Source of the DNA: Comamonadaceae bacterium M7527
GTDB taxonomy: Bacteria; Pseudomonadota; Gammaproteobacteria; Burkholderiales; Burkholderiaceae_C
Length of the DNA: 64,000 nucleotides
NCBI GenBank assembly: GCA_021044545.1
Contig: CP087990.1
Coordinates: 1,674,001 to 1,738,000 of the forward strand
Direction of reading: 5' to 3'
Part shown: positions 55,395 to 64,000 of the stretch, piece after piece
Layout of the letters: the number at the start of each line of letters is the position of its first letter
Position numbering within the stretch: position 1 is the stretch's first letter
Notes under the pieces: generated by a model
Told to the model about the DNA's origin: nothing
Database searches by the model: none
Seen by the model: the letters and a program-made list of their open reading frames with translations, nothing else
Program-made: the position numbers and the translations under genes

Positions 55395-56069
55395 ATGCGC
55401 ATACTGATTGCAGAAGATGACCAAGTGTTGGCTGACGGCTTGTTGCGCACGCTGCGCGCCGCCGGTGCTGCCGTAGACCATGTGGCCAGCGGCACAGAGG
55501 CCGACGCCGCACTGATGACCAGCACAGAGTTTGACCTCATGATCTTGGACTTGGGCCTGCCCAAGATGCATGGCCTGGAAGTGTTAAAGCGCATGCGCGC
55601 ACGCGGCAACAGCCTGCCTGTGCTGATACTCACCGCAGCCGATAGCGTGGAAGACCGCATTAAAGGCCTGGACCTTGGCGCAGACGACTACATGCCCAAG
55701 CCATTTGCACTGCCAGAGCTGGAAGCCCGCGTTCGTGCACTGGTGCGCCGTGGTGCGGGCAACGCATCAAGCCAAATCAAGCACGGCCCGCTGGTCTATG
55801 ACCAACAAGGCCGCGTGGCCACCATTGACGGCGTAATGGTAGAGCTGTCTGCACGTGAGCTGGGCTTGCTGGAGGTGCTGCTGCAGCGCGCAGGCCGTTT
55901 GGTCAGCAAGGACCAGTTGGTCGAGCGCTTGTGCGAATGGGGCGAAGAGGTGAGCAACAACGCCATAGAGGTGTACATACACCGCTTGCGCAAGAAAATA
56001 GAAAAGGGCCCCATACGCATTGCCACCGTACGCGGCTTGGGCTACTGCCTTGAAAAAATCCCCGGGTAA
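55395..56069 (+). CDS. OmpR/TctD-like response regulator
   Basis: A 224-residue regulator: receiver domain with Asp8, Asp9 and phospho-acceptor Asp52 (I-L-D-L-G-L-P) plus the conserved Lys (Y-M-P-K-P-F), then an OmpR winged helix ending V-R-G-L-G-Y-C-L. It resembles QseB/TctD types. The overlapping histidine kinase gene encodes its partner. No tricarboxylate-transport genes follow, so the signal is unknown. Confidence 0.93.
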   Translation: MRILIAEDDQVLADGLLRTLRAAGAAVDHVASGTEADAALMTSTEFDLMILDLGLPKMHGLEVLKRMRARGNSLPVLILTAADSVEDRIKGLDLGADDYMPKPFALPELEARVRALVRRGAGNASSQIKHGPLVYDQQGRVATIDGVMVELSARELGLLEVLLQRAGRLVSKDQLVERLCEWGEEVSNNAIEVYIHRLRKKIEKGPIRIATVRGLGYCLEKIPG

Positions 56070-57540
56070 GACACCCAGTTCAGACTTAGCCTTTGGCCTG
56101 TTCCAGCGCGAGCAGCGCAGCTTATTTGGCGAAATTCTGGACTGGATGCTCACGCCGCTGCTGTTGCTGTGGCCGTTGAGTTTGGCGCTGACGTGGTGGG
56201 TGGCGCAAGGCATTGCGGCCAAGCCCTATGACCGCGCCCTGGAGTACAACCTGCGCGCCATGGCGCAGCTGGTGCAGTTTGAACCGCACGACGTGCGCTT
56301 CACACTCACGCGGGAGGCGCAAGACCTCATGCGCTCAGACGACACAGACCTGGTGTACTACCAGGTACTGGGCCCGCGCGGCTATGCCATTGCAGGCGAG
56401 GCCGACTTGCCCATACCGCTTGGCGACCAGGCGCCCAACCTGGACGTACCGCTACTGCGCGACGACATCATGCGCGGCGACGAAGTGCGCGTGGCCTACA
56501 TGTGGCTGCAGTCTGAAAACGGTATGAACACCAAAGTGCTGCTGCAAGTGGCTGAGACCCTGGGCAAGCGTTCTACGCTGGCCACAGAAATCATCAAGGG
56601 CGTAATGGTGCCGCAGTTTGTGATTTTGCCGCTGGCCGTGCTGCTGGTGTGGCTGGCACTGGTGCGCGGCATACGCCCGCTCAACCACCTGGAGCAGCGC
56701 ATTCGCGAACGCAAGCCAAGCGATTTAAGCCCCTTGGACGACAGTTTTGTGCCGCAAGAAGTCGCGCCACTGGTGCAGTCTATCAATGACTTGCTGGAGC
56801 GCCTGACCGCATCACTCACCACGCAACGCCGTTTTTTGGCCGATGCAGCACACCAGCTCAAAACGCCTCTTGCGGGCTTGCGTATGCAGGCAGACTTAGC
56901 ACAGCGAGAGTCCAACCCTGCAGAAATTCACCAAGCGCTGGGGCAAATTGCGCGCAGCAGTGTGCGCGCCACACACACTGTTAACCAACTGTTGGCCTTG
57001 GCCAAGGCCGAGACCACAGGGCGCAGTCTACCCACGCTCAAATTAGATCTGGCACACATCATCATTGACGTGATGCAAGACTGCGTGCCACGCGCCATGG
57101 ACAAGCGCCTGGACATTGGCTTTGAAGGCCCAGAAACCGTACCGCCCGAATGCCTGATGGAGGGCAATGCCACGCTGCTGCGCGAGCTGGTGCGCAACCT
57201 GGTGGACAACGCCATCAACTACACGCCTGACGGCGGTGTCGTCACCATACGCTTGTTGGTAGACCCCTTCAGCGGCGTGCAAGTGCTGCAGGTGGAAGAC
57301 AGCGGCCCCGGCATTCCGGCGCAAGAGCGCGAGTTGGTGTTGCAGCCGTTTTACAGGGCGCTGGGCACCAATGTTGATGGCTCAGGCCTGGGCCTGGCCA
57401 TCGTGCACGAGATTGCCCAACAAAACGACGCCACGGTAGAGATGAGCGACGCCCAACCCAACAAAAAACCACCGGGCTTGCTGGTGAGCGTGCGCTTTGC
57501 GCCACAACAAACCAAGGCCAATACGGCACATCACCCCTAG
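56020..57540 (+). CDS. TctE/QseC-like sensor histidine kinase
   Basis: Membrane sensor of about 506 residues: one helix near 45-65, a periplasmic two-component sensor N-terminal domain, a second helix near 195-215, HAMP, HisKA with His278 in A-A-H-Q-L-K-T-P-L (codon 56851-56853), and an HATPase domain with N-L-V-D-N-A-I-N-Y-T, D-S-G-P-G-I-P and G-S-G-L-G-L-A-I-V. The start is uncertain: ATG 56020 or TTG 56050, neither with a clear ribosome-binding site. Overlaps the response regulator, so coupled. Confidence 0.92.
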   Translation: MPPYAAWATALKKSPGKTPSSDLAFGLFQREQRSLFGEILDWMLTPLLLLWPLSLALTWWVAQGIAAKPYDRALEYNLRAMAQLVQFEPHDVRFTLTREAQDLMRSDDTDLVYYQVLGPRGYAIAGEADLPIPLGDQAPNLDVPLLRDDIMRGDEVRVAYMWLQSENGMNTKVLLQVAETLGKRSTLATEIIKGVMVPQFVILPLAVLLVWLALVRGIRPLNHLEQRIRERKPSDLSPLDDSFVPQEVAPLVQSINDLLERLTASLTTQRRFLADAAHQLKTPLAGLRMQADLAQRESNPAEIHQALGQIARSSVRATHTVNQLLALAKAETTGRSLPTLKLDLAHIIIDVMQDCVPRAMDKRLDIGFEGPETVPPECLMEGNATLLRELVRNLVDNAINYTPDGGVVTIRLLVDPFSGVQVLQVEDSGPGIPAQERELVLQPFYRALGTNVDGSGLGLAIVHEIAQQNDATVEMSDAQPNKKPPGLLVSVRFAPQQTKANTAHHP

Positions 57541-57632
57541 CCGAAACGGTCACGGTCACAATCGCCTTCGCAAGACAACCGCGACCACCAAGGTATGAGC
57601 CGCAACTGGCGGTACACGCTGTAAAGCAACCT

Positions 57633-60348
57633 CTATTCCGCTGTCTTTTTAGCGGCTGTCTTTTTGGCTGGCGCTTTTTTTGCAGCGCTCTTCTTAGCAG
57701 CCGCTTTCTTTGCTGGTGCCTTCTTCGCAGGTGCTTGTTGGGCTGCTGTCTTTTTAGCGGCTGGCGTTTTACCGGCCGCTGTTTTACGCGGCGGGTATTT
57801 GTTCACGCGTGGCTCAAACTCAAAAGCAACTTTGCCCTCTTCTGCATTCCATGCCAAAAACGCTTTGAACGGGCGGCGTGTGCGCATGGACACAAACTTG
57901 TCGAGCAAGTCTGTTTTGCCGGTGGCGAGCAGCTTTTGTACCTGCTCAACATCAACCGGCTGTTGCAAAATGATTTTGCCGGTTTTGAACTTGCAGCTGG
58001 GCGTGGGCTGCTCGTTGGTGGGCACCAGCTTGCTGCACACGTAGTTGTTGCCGTGTTCAAACACGTCTGAACCACAGCTTGGACACTTGCCCAATGAGGT
58101 TTGGCCTGAGAAGTCAACAATTTCGCCGCTGTCTTCATCGGCGTCTTTGCCAAAGTCAAACTCCAGCTTCCAGTTCTGATCTTCGTCGCTGAAGTTCAGC
58201 GCAATCTCTGCAGTAAACGGCCAGCCCGCTTTGGAGCGGAAGCCCTCCAGCGGGCCAATGCGCTTGTCGCGAATAAACTGCTCAACCTCGCTCAACTCAA
58301 ACGCGCGACCAGCCGGTATTTTGGTGATTGAAAAGCCACAAGGCGCAGCGCCCGCTTTGCCAGTGCAGGTGTAGCGGCGGTAGTTTTCTTTCACCACGCC
58401 GGCGCACTTGGGGCATGGTGTTTCCAGCGTGGCGTAGTCACCAGGTATGGTGTCGCCGTCGTACTCTTTGGCCTTTTTCACCAGGCGCTCGGTCATGGCA
58501 GCGATCTCTGCCATAAACGTCTCACGCTTGAGCAAGCCTTGCTCCATTTGCGAGAGCTTGTATTCCCAGTCACCGGTGAGTTGCGCTTTAGACAACTCAT
58601 CTACGCCCAAGCCGCGCAACAGCGTCATGAGCTGGAACGACTTAGCCGTAGGAATTAGTTCGCGGCCTTCGCGCAACATGTATTTCTCGTTGATCAAGCC
58701 TTCAATGATGCTGGAGCGCGTCGCTGGTGTACCCAAGCCCTTTTCGCGCATGGCCTCACGCAACTCGTCGTCTTCAATGGCTTTACCAGCGCCTTCCATG
58801 GCGGATAACAACGTGGCCTCAGAGTAGCGCGCAGGCGGTTTTGTCTTAAGCGCTTTAGGCTCAACCTCCACCGTTTTAACGACCTCACCAGCAGCAACTG
58901 CCACCAGACTCTGACCGTCTTTGTCATCGTCGTCTTGTGCCTCTTTGCCGTAAATGGCTTGCCAACCGGCATTCACCAACACCTTGCCCTCGGTCTTGAA
59001 GTTTTCATTGGCAACGGTGGTAATGCGTGTGGTCACCAGGAACTCGGCAGGCGGGAAGAACACCGCCATGAAACGGCGCACCACCAGGTCATACACCTTT
59101 TGCTCGGCTTCAGACAACCCGCTTGGCGCTTGCAAGGTAGGAATAATCGCAAAGTGATCGCTAACCTTTTTGTTGTCAAACACACGTGGCAATTTTTTAA
59201 TGTAGCCGTTGTTTAGCGCCACCAACGCGTGCGGCGCCAAATGCCTCATGCCGCTGTCAGCCAGCGCTAAAGGTGTCGGTCACGGTTGACACATAGTCCT
59301 CTGGCAAATAGCGCGAGTCGGTACGAGGGTAGGTAAGAGCCTTGTGGCGCTCATACAAGCTCTGCGCAATTTGCAGCGTGGTTTTGGCAGAGTAGCCAAA
59401 CTTGCCGTTGGCCTCGCGCTGCAAGGTGGTCAAGTCAAACAAGCCTGGGCTTGATTTTTTACTGGGCGCTGATGTCTCGGACACACTGGCCGCTTGACCT
59501 CGCACGGCATTGGCCACGGCTTGCGCGCGAGCTTCATCCCACACGCGGTCTGCTTTTTGTTCACCGTCTTTAGCGTCGCCCTCGGCCACCGCAGGCTTTT
59601 TCCAGGCAGGGTCAAACCACTTGCCTGCGTACTCGCCAGCAGCTGCGCCAAACGTGGCGTGTATTTCCCAGTAAGGGCGGCTCACAAACTTGCGAATTTG
59701 TTCTTCGCGCTCCACCACCACAGACAGCGTAGGCGTTTGCACGCGCCCGACTGTGGTTAAGAAAAAACCACCATCGCGCGAGTTAAAAGCGGTCATGGCA
59801 CGTGTGCCATTGATGCCCACCAGCCAGTCGGCCTCAGAGCGGCAACGCGCTGCATCAGCCAGCGGACGCATTTGCTCGTCTGTGCGCAATTGGGCAAAGC
59901 CGTCACGTATGGCTTGCGGTGTCATAGACTGCAGCCACAAGCGGCGCACGCTTTTACCCAGCGGCTTTTTCTCACTGGCAAATTGCTCGATCAGGCGAAA
60001 GATCAACTCGCCCTCGCGCCCCGCGTCACAGGCGTTAATGAGGTCGCCCACGTCTTTGCGTTTGGCCAGCTTCACCACAGCGTTAAGACGCGACTTGGTT
60101 TTTTCAATGGGCTTTAACTCAAAGTGTGGCGGCAACACAGGCAGGTTGTTAAAGCTCCACTTGCCACGCTTCACGTCAAACGCCTCTGGTGCGGCAATCT
60201 CTACCAGGTGGCCCACGGCAGACGTGATGATGTACTGCTCGTTTTCGAACGAGTCGTCTAGCTTTTCAAATTTGCCTGCGCTAGTCGTAAGCGCGGCCGC
60301 GATATCGCGGGCAACGGAAGGCTTCTCGGCAATGACCAATGTTTTCAT
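57633..60348 (-). CDS. topB: DNA topoisomerase III with histone-H1-like tail (frameshifted)
   Basis: Type IA topoisomerase of about 905 residues. From ATG 60348: Toprim domain (L-V-I-A-E-K-P-S-V-A near residue 4, D-A-G-R-E-G-E near 108-114), active-site Tyr340 in T-Y-P-R-T-D-S-R-Y, then two C-terminal cysteine-rich elements (C-P-K-C..C..C and C-P-S-C..C..C). It ends with some 50 residues of A-K-K/P-A-K-K repeats. The frame breaks at 59264-59267; one more GC in GCGC joins D-T-F-S-A to L-A-D-S-G-M-R-H-L. Both parts are otherwise intact, so a dinucleotide-repeat read error is likely. The SET-domain gene reads away from it. Confidence 0.92.
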
Positions 60349-60452
60349 CTGTCTACAATCCAGTGGGTGGCGCAAACGCTGCGCCTGTGTTTGCGTGCAA
60401 CTGCCCGCTCACCTATTTAAACCTTACCAAACTTTTTGAGGGTGCTTCAATC

Positions 60453-61067
60453 GTGTCTACTTCAAAGCCTCGCCCGCCTGCGGCCATGGTCAAAGCCGCC
60501 AAGCAATTTAAAGAGCGGATTGTTGCACGCAACTCACCCGTACACGGCAAAGGCGTGTTTGCGCTGCAAGACCTGCCCGCGAACGAGGCACTGGTGGAAT
60601 ACGTAGGCGAGATTATCAGCTGGGAAGAGGCCCTGGAGCGCCACCCTCACGACCCCGCGCAGCCCAACCACACGTTTTACTTCCACATCGACGAGCACAA
60701 CGTGATTGACGCCAACGTAGGCGGCAACCGCTCACGCTGGATCAACCACAGCTGCGCGCCCAACTGCGAGGCCGATGAGCGCGCCGGACGCGTGTTCATC
60801 AAATCCCTGCGCCCGCTTGCAGCTGGCGAAGAGCTGTTTTACGACTACGGCCTCAACATTGACGAACCACACACCCCTGAACTACTGGCCGACTACCCTT
60901 GCTGGTGTGGCGCACCCAACTGCCGCGGCACCTTGCTGTCACCCAAAGACGATGGCGATGACACACTAGCTGGCAAACCTCCAAAAGCAGCAAAGCCCAA
61001 GTCCAAATCGAACTCCAAGAACAAACCCAAGCGCGCCAGCAAAAAAGGCAGCGCCACCAAGACTTAA
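60453..61067 (+). CDS. SET-domain protein lysine methyltransferase
   Basis: A 204-residue SAM-dependent lysine methyltransferase of the eukaryote-like SET family. Seen are H-G-K-G-V-F-A (31-37), Y-V-G-E (50-53), N-R-S-R-W-I-N-H-S-C (92-101), F-Y-D-Y-G (129-133) and a post-SET C-W-C-G-A-P-N-C-R-G-T (150-160), with cysteines that probably bind zinc. The tail is rich in Lys and Ser. GTG 60453 follows GAGGG; an ATG at 60486 is the alternative. The substrate is unknown. Divergent from topB, whose lysine-rich tail is an attractive but unproven target. Confidence 0.88.
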   Translation: MSTSKPRPPAAMVKAAKQFKERIVARNSPVHGKGVFALQDLPANEALVEYVGEIISWEEALERHPHDPAQPNHTFYFHIDEHNVIDANVGGNRSRWINHSCAPNCEADERAGRVFIKSLRPLAAGEELFYDYGLNIDEPHTPELLADYPCWCGAPNCRGTLLSPKDDGDDTLAGKPPKAAKPKSKSNSKNKPKRASKKGSATKT

Positions 61068-61070
61068 ACC

Positions 61071-61910
61071 ATGGCCCACACGCCCACGCAGACCATGATG
61101 CGCGCGCTCAACAGCGCGGCTGAAGCCATTTGGTTGCGTACCCACCAACAGTGGCCCAATGTGTCCATAGACGTGGTTCCTGAAGTGGGCTCTACCAACA
61201 CCGCGCTGATGACCGTAGCGCGCAGCGGTGATCTCAACGCACCCAGGGTGATGTTGACGGCGTCTCAAACCGCTGGTCGAGGACGTTTGGGCAAGCCCTG
61301 GCAGACACGCGTGGGTGACGCGCTCACCTTTTCTGTCGCCTTGCCATGGCCTGGCTCGCTGCCGCTGCTTGGCCTGTCTCTGGCAACAGGTGTGGCTATT
61401 GCGCAGACGCTGCGGACCACTAAAGGGCTTAACAACGGCGTTGCGCCTCGCATCAAATGGCCCAACGACATTTGGATTGACGACCACAAACTCGCAGGCA
61501 TTTTGGTGGAAGTGTGCGGCCAGGACGCGCAGCGCTGCGTGGTACTGGGCGTAGGCATCAACATCACACCACCCGACGGTGTGCTAAGCCACAACGGCGT
61601 AGTACCCACAGGCTTGGCACAACACCTGCAAGCCGATGCAGCGCTAGACATCAGCGAGGTGGTCGCCAGCTGCGTCGCTGCTTTGGCCGCCATGCTGGGC
61701 CAGTTTGAACAGCACGGCTTTGCGCCGTTTGTCCCGTCGTTTGAGGCCTTGGATGCGCTAAAAGGCCGGGCGCTACACTTGTCAGACGGCACGCAAGGCA
61801 TTGGCATTGGTGTCGACTCCCATGGCGGCTTGCGCCTGCAAAGCGACTCGGGAGATATACAAACAATAATCAGTCAGGAAGTGAGTGTCAGGCTATGCGT
61901 ATCGTCGTAA
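61071..61910 (+). CDS. birA: Biotin--[acetyl-CoA-carboxylase] ligase
   Basis: Attaches biotin to carboxyl carrier protein. The 279-residue protein has the adenylate-binding G-R-G-R-L-G-K-P-W, then I-K-W-P-N-D-I-W, and G-V-G-I-N-I-T. It lacks the N-terminal helix-turn-helix of E. coli BirA, so it is probably an enzyme only, not a repressor. Begins three bases after the SET gene stop and overlaps the next gene by 16 bases. Confidence 0.94.
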   Translation: MAHTPTQTMMRALNSAAEAIWLRTHQQWPNVSIDVVPEVGSTNTALMTVARSGDLNAPRVMLTASQTAGRGRLGKPWQTRVGDALTFSVALPWPGSLPLLGLSLATGVAIAQTLRTTKGLNNGVAPRIKWPNDIWIDDHKLAGILVEVCGQDAQRCVVLGVGINITPPDGVLSHNGVVPTGLAQHLQADAALDISEVVASCVAALAAMLGQFEQHGFAPFVPSFEALDALKGRALHLSDGTQGIGIGVDSHGGLRLQSDSGDIQTIISQEVSVRLCVSS

Positions 61911-62743
61911 TTGCCATTTTGCTAGCCGCCAACGCCTTGGTCTGGGCTTGGGGCCAGGGCCATTTGGCGAGCCTGGGTTGGCCGTCAACCCGCAGCGCCG
62001 CAGCGCCCCAACCCACAACGAATAACCGCACCACCGTCACTCACAGCATTGAAGGCACAACAGACAAGGCGGCCAGTAGCGCACCTGGCCCAATCCCGGC
62101 CACGCCCGTATCAAGTGCAGTCGTTGAGCCTGCCGTGCAAACTACGATAGCGTCAACCACAAACCCGGCTGCCAGCGACGCCGTGACCACAACAGGCTTG
62201 GCAGAGCAAACACCAGACCAGGTCGTGGTGCCCACCGATGCACCGCTAAGCAACAAGGCATTATTCAAAGGCACAGCCAGCGCCGTTTGCTGGCGTGCAC
62301 GTACTTGGCCAGTAGAGGGCAAAGAAGCCTTGCAACGTGCCCTAAGCGCAGCACCCGCTGACGTGTTGTGGCGCATTGTGCCGCATGAGTTGGCACAACG
62401 CTGGGTGCTGTTGGTGGTCGCTGGCAACACCAGCCTTGAGCAGCGCAAACAACTATTGCGCAAAAACCAAATCGAGTTTCGCGACAGCGAAGCACCACTG
62501 CCTAACGGCTTGATAGTGGCCACGTTTGTGGCGCGTGACAGTGCGCTGGCCATGCTGGACGATCTAAGGCGCAAACGCATACCCGCTGAAGTGATGCAAG
62601 AGCGCCCGGCCACACCCGTGTGGGAGGTCAATGTATTTGCCAACAAACGCGCAGACGTTGACACCTTGTTGGAGCGGGTGAAAGACATTCCGCGCTATGC
62701 CGACTCCCCGCTTCGCGTTGGCCGCTGCGAATCCTCACGCTGA
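61895..62743 (+). CDS. Membrane-anchored SPOR-like protein
   Basis: A 282-residue protein with an N-terminal membrane helix (about 2-20), a Pro/Ala/Thr-rich linker (about 30-115) and a C-terminal alpha/beta domain of SPOR type, with W-V-L-L-V-V-A-G-N-T-S-L-E-Q and later G-L-I-V-A-T-F-V-A-R. SPOR domains bind denuded glycan at the division site, so septal localisation is possible, but the fold call is by eye. It starts inside birA. In relatives a type III pantothenate kinase gene is often here; it is absent. Confidence 0.6.
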   Translation: MRIVVIAILLAANALVWAWGQGHLASLGWPSTRSAAAPQPTTNNRTTVTHSIEGTTDKAASSAPGPIPATPVSSAVVEPAVQTTIASTTNPAASDAVTTTGLAEQTPDQVVVPTDAPLSNKALFKGTASAVCWRARTWPVEGKEALQRALSAAPADVLWRIVPHELAQRWVLLVVAGNTSLEQRKQLLRKNQIEFRDSEAPLPNGLIVATFVARDSALAMLDDLRRKRIPAEVMQERPATPVWEVNVFANKRADVDTLLERVKDIPRYADSPLRVGRCESSR

Positions 62744-62752
62744 GGCAGGCAC

Positions 62753-63514
62753 GTGCACTTGCAGCAACTGCTTGACGCGCTTCAACCACTGGCACAGCTT
62801 GCGGGGCAGGGCATCATGCAGGTCTACGCCATGGACGTACAGGCCATCGCCAAAGCAGACGGCAGCCCCGTTACGCTGGCCGACCAAATCGCCGACGCGG
62901 TGATTGTGCAAGGCCTTGCCAAAATCGCACCACACATTGCCGTTGTCTCGGAAGAAAACGCCGCAAGCCATGCACTGGCAACACCTCATACCTATTTTTT
63001 GGTGGACCCACTAGACGGCACCAAAGAATTTTTAAAACGAGACGGCAAAGGTGCGTTCACCGTCAACATCGCGCTCATACAAGATGACACACCCGTTGCA
63101 GGTGTGGTCTACGCCCCCGCACTAGACCGCATGTTTGCTGGCGCAAAAGCCTGCGGCGCATTTGAGACAACAGGCGGCGTAACGCGCCGCATGACCTGCA
63201 AACAGATAGACCACGCCTGTTTGGTAGCTGTCGCCAGCGAATCACACCGTGACGAGCAGACAAACGCCTGGCTGGTGCAGCACCAGGTGGCGCGCACCAA
63301 GTCCATTGGCTCTTCACTCAAATTTTGCCTGCTGGCCGCTGGTCAGGCCGATGTATACCCGCGCTTTAGCCCAACAATGGAATGGGACACCGCTGCAGGC
63401 GATGCGGTATTGCGTGCAGCTGGCGGCAGGGTGGAGCACCCCAGTGGCGAAGCTTTGACTTATGGCAAACCGGGGTATCGCAACGGGAGTTTTGTGGCTT
63501 GGGGTGGGCGTTAG
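62753..63514 (+). CDS. cysQ: 3'(2'),5'-bisphosphate nucleotidase
   Basis: Inositol-monophosphatase-fold enzyme that hydrolyses 3'-phosphoadenosine 5'-phosphate, recycling it from sulfate assimilation. The 253-residue protein has S-E-E-N-A (66-70), D85-P-L-D88-G-T-K-E-F and the late T-M-E-W-D-T-A-A-G-D metal motif. GTG 62753 lies nine bases past the preceding stop. Related family members act on inositol phosphates; sequence favours CysQ. Confidence 0.9.
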   Translation: MHLQQLLDALQPLAQLAGQGIMQVYAMDVQAIAKADGSPVTLADQIADAVIVQGLAKIAPHIAVVSEENAASHALATPHTYFLVDPLDGTKEFLKRDGKGAFTVNIALIQDDTPVAGVVYAPALDRMFAGAKACGAFETTGGVTRRMTCKQIDHACLVAVASESHRDEQTNAWLVQHQVARTKSIGSSLKFCLLAAGQADVYPRFSPTMEWDTAAGDAVLRAAGGRVEHPSGEALTYGKPGYRNGSFVAWGGR

Positions 63515-63559
63515 GCTCTACCGATTTAGCCCAACGACCCAGCAACACCAGTCCAACAA

Positions 63560-64000
63560 TTACTTGGAAGCCGCCACACGTGCAATTTCCAAACACTTGT
63601 TTGAGTAACCCCATTCGTTGTCGTACCAAGCCACTACCTTCACAAAGGTGCTGTCCAGTGCAATACCGGCTTCAGCGTCAAACACTGAAGTACACACTTC
63701 ACCACGGAAGTCGGTAGCTACGACCTTGTCTTCGGTGTAACCCAACACGCCCTTCATGGCACCTTGGCTGGCGGCCTTCATGGCGGCACAGATTTCTTCG
63801 TAGCTGGCTTCTTTGTTCAGTTCTACCGTTAAGTCAACCACTGACACGTCAGAGGTGGGTACGCGGAAAGACATGCCAGTGAGCTTTTTGTTCAGCTCCG
63901 GAATGACCTTGCCCACAGCTTTGGCAGCGCCAGTGCTTGATGGAATGATGTTTTCCAAAATGCCGCGGCCGCCGCGCCAGTCTTTGTTGCTGGGGCCGTC
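63560..64000 (-). CDS. gap: Glyceraldehyde-3-phosphate dehydrogenase (3' part only)
   Basis: Only the last 147 codons are in view; the gene continues past 64000. It shows R-G-G-R-G-I-L-E-N-I-I-P-S-S-T-G-A-A-K-A-V-G-K and W-Y-D-N-E-W-G-Y-S-N, invariant in GapA. The catalytic cysteine lies outside. It converges on cysQ. Glycolytic or photosynthetic/gluconeogenic type cannot be told from this part. Confidence 0.96.
   Translation of the reverse strand, partial: DGPSNKDWRGGRGILENIIPSSTGAAKAVGKVIPELNKKLTGMSFRVPTSDVSVVDLTVELNKEASYEEICAAMKAASQGAMKGVLGYTEDKVVATDFRGEVCTSVFDAEAGIALDSTFVKVVAWYDNEWGYSNKCLEIARVAASK

Noticed and set aside
1..64000. CRISPR arrays, tRNA or rRNA genes, insertion sequences, prophage or integrase genes
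   Set aside because: I saw no regularly spaced repeats, no cloverleaf-like intergenic stretch and no transposase or integrase sequence. A tRNA or covariance-model scan would be decisive.

Overview
The window looks like a stretch of chromosome from a freshwater-type betaproteobacterium, most likely Burkholderiales and close to Comamonadaceae. I base this on protein style (RecA, SecDF, fused indolepyruvate oxidoreductase, type 2 ArgC) and on linkages I know from that group: pgk-pyk-fba-purC next to purE-purK-tsaC, and recA-recX near sucCD, a pilin, moaC and an M48 peptidase. This placement is from memory and reading, not from a search. I found no rRNA, tRNA, CRISPR array, insertion sequence or prophage. 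Genes are packed so tightly that no gene-free stretch exceeds about 225 bases.

Layout. 1-10.4 kb: end of dacB, then purE-purK-tsaC, a thioredoxin-TPR protein, purC, and the lower-glycolysis genes fba, pyk and pgk. 10.4-17 kb: a lipid A module (eptA plus a PAP2 phosphatase), the coupled def-fmt-azlC-azlD operon, and dprA. 17-24.8 kb: yajC-secD-secF, a fused indolepyruvate ferredoxin oxidoreductase and a divergent Lrp/AsnC regulator. 24.8-33.4 kb: mltA, a small membrane protein, a very large YhdP-family protein and glnE. 33.4-42.7 kb: the most interesting part (below). 42.7-51.6 kb: GST, purB, a DUF3717/DUF1289 protein, a BepA-like protease, moaC, a lone pilin, sucCD and argC. 51.6-64 kb: dbpA, recX, recA, a MarR regulator, a two-component system, topB with a histone-H1-like tail, a SET-domain methyltransferase, birA, a SPOR-like protein, cysQ and the end of gap.

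The standout is a probable light-controlled membrane-lipid system. A MerR-type regulator with the full set of CarH/LitR adenosylcobalamin photoreceptor residues (W-x9-E-H and E-x-H-x-x-G) is transcribed away from eight genes whose starts overlap or nearly touch the preceding stops: FAD amine oxidase-like protein, DUF1365 protein, cyclopropane-fatty-acid-synthase-like methyltransferase, chalcone-isomerase-like protein, MFS transporter, DUF3833 lipoprotein, SDR and an NTF2-like protein. The divergent promoter region carries two near-identical palindromes, TTGTCTAGGACAA and TTGTCTACGACAA, one at each end, which I propose as the regulator's operators. A di-iron acyl-ACP-desaturase-like gene lies just downstream of the regulator.

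A second theme is data quality. Eight genes (dacB, eptA, fmt, yhdP, glnE twice, the chalcone-isomerase-like gene, the M48 peptidase and topB) are broken by single frameshifts of one or two bases, nearly all at short homopolymers or dinucleotide repeats, with fully conserved protein sequence on both sides. I read these as probable sequencing or consensus errors, and annotate each gene as one unit with the shift position given.
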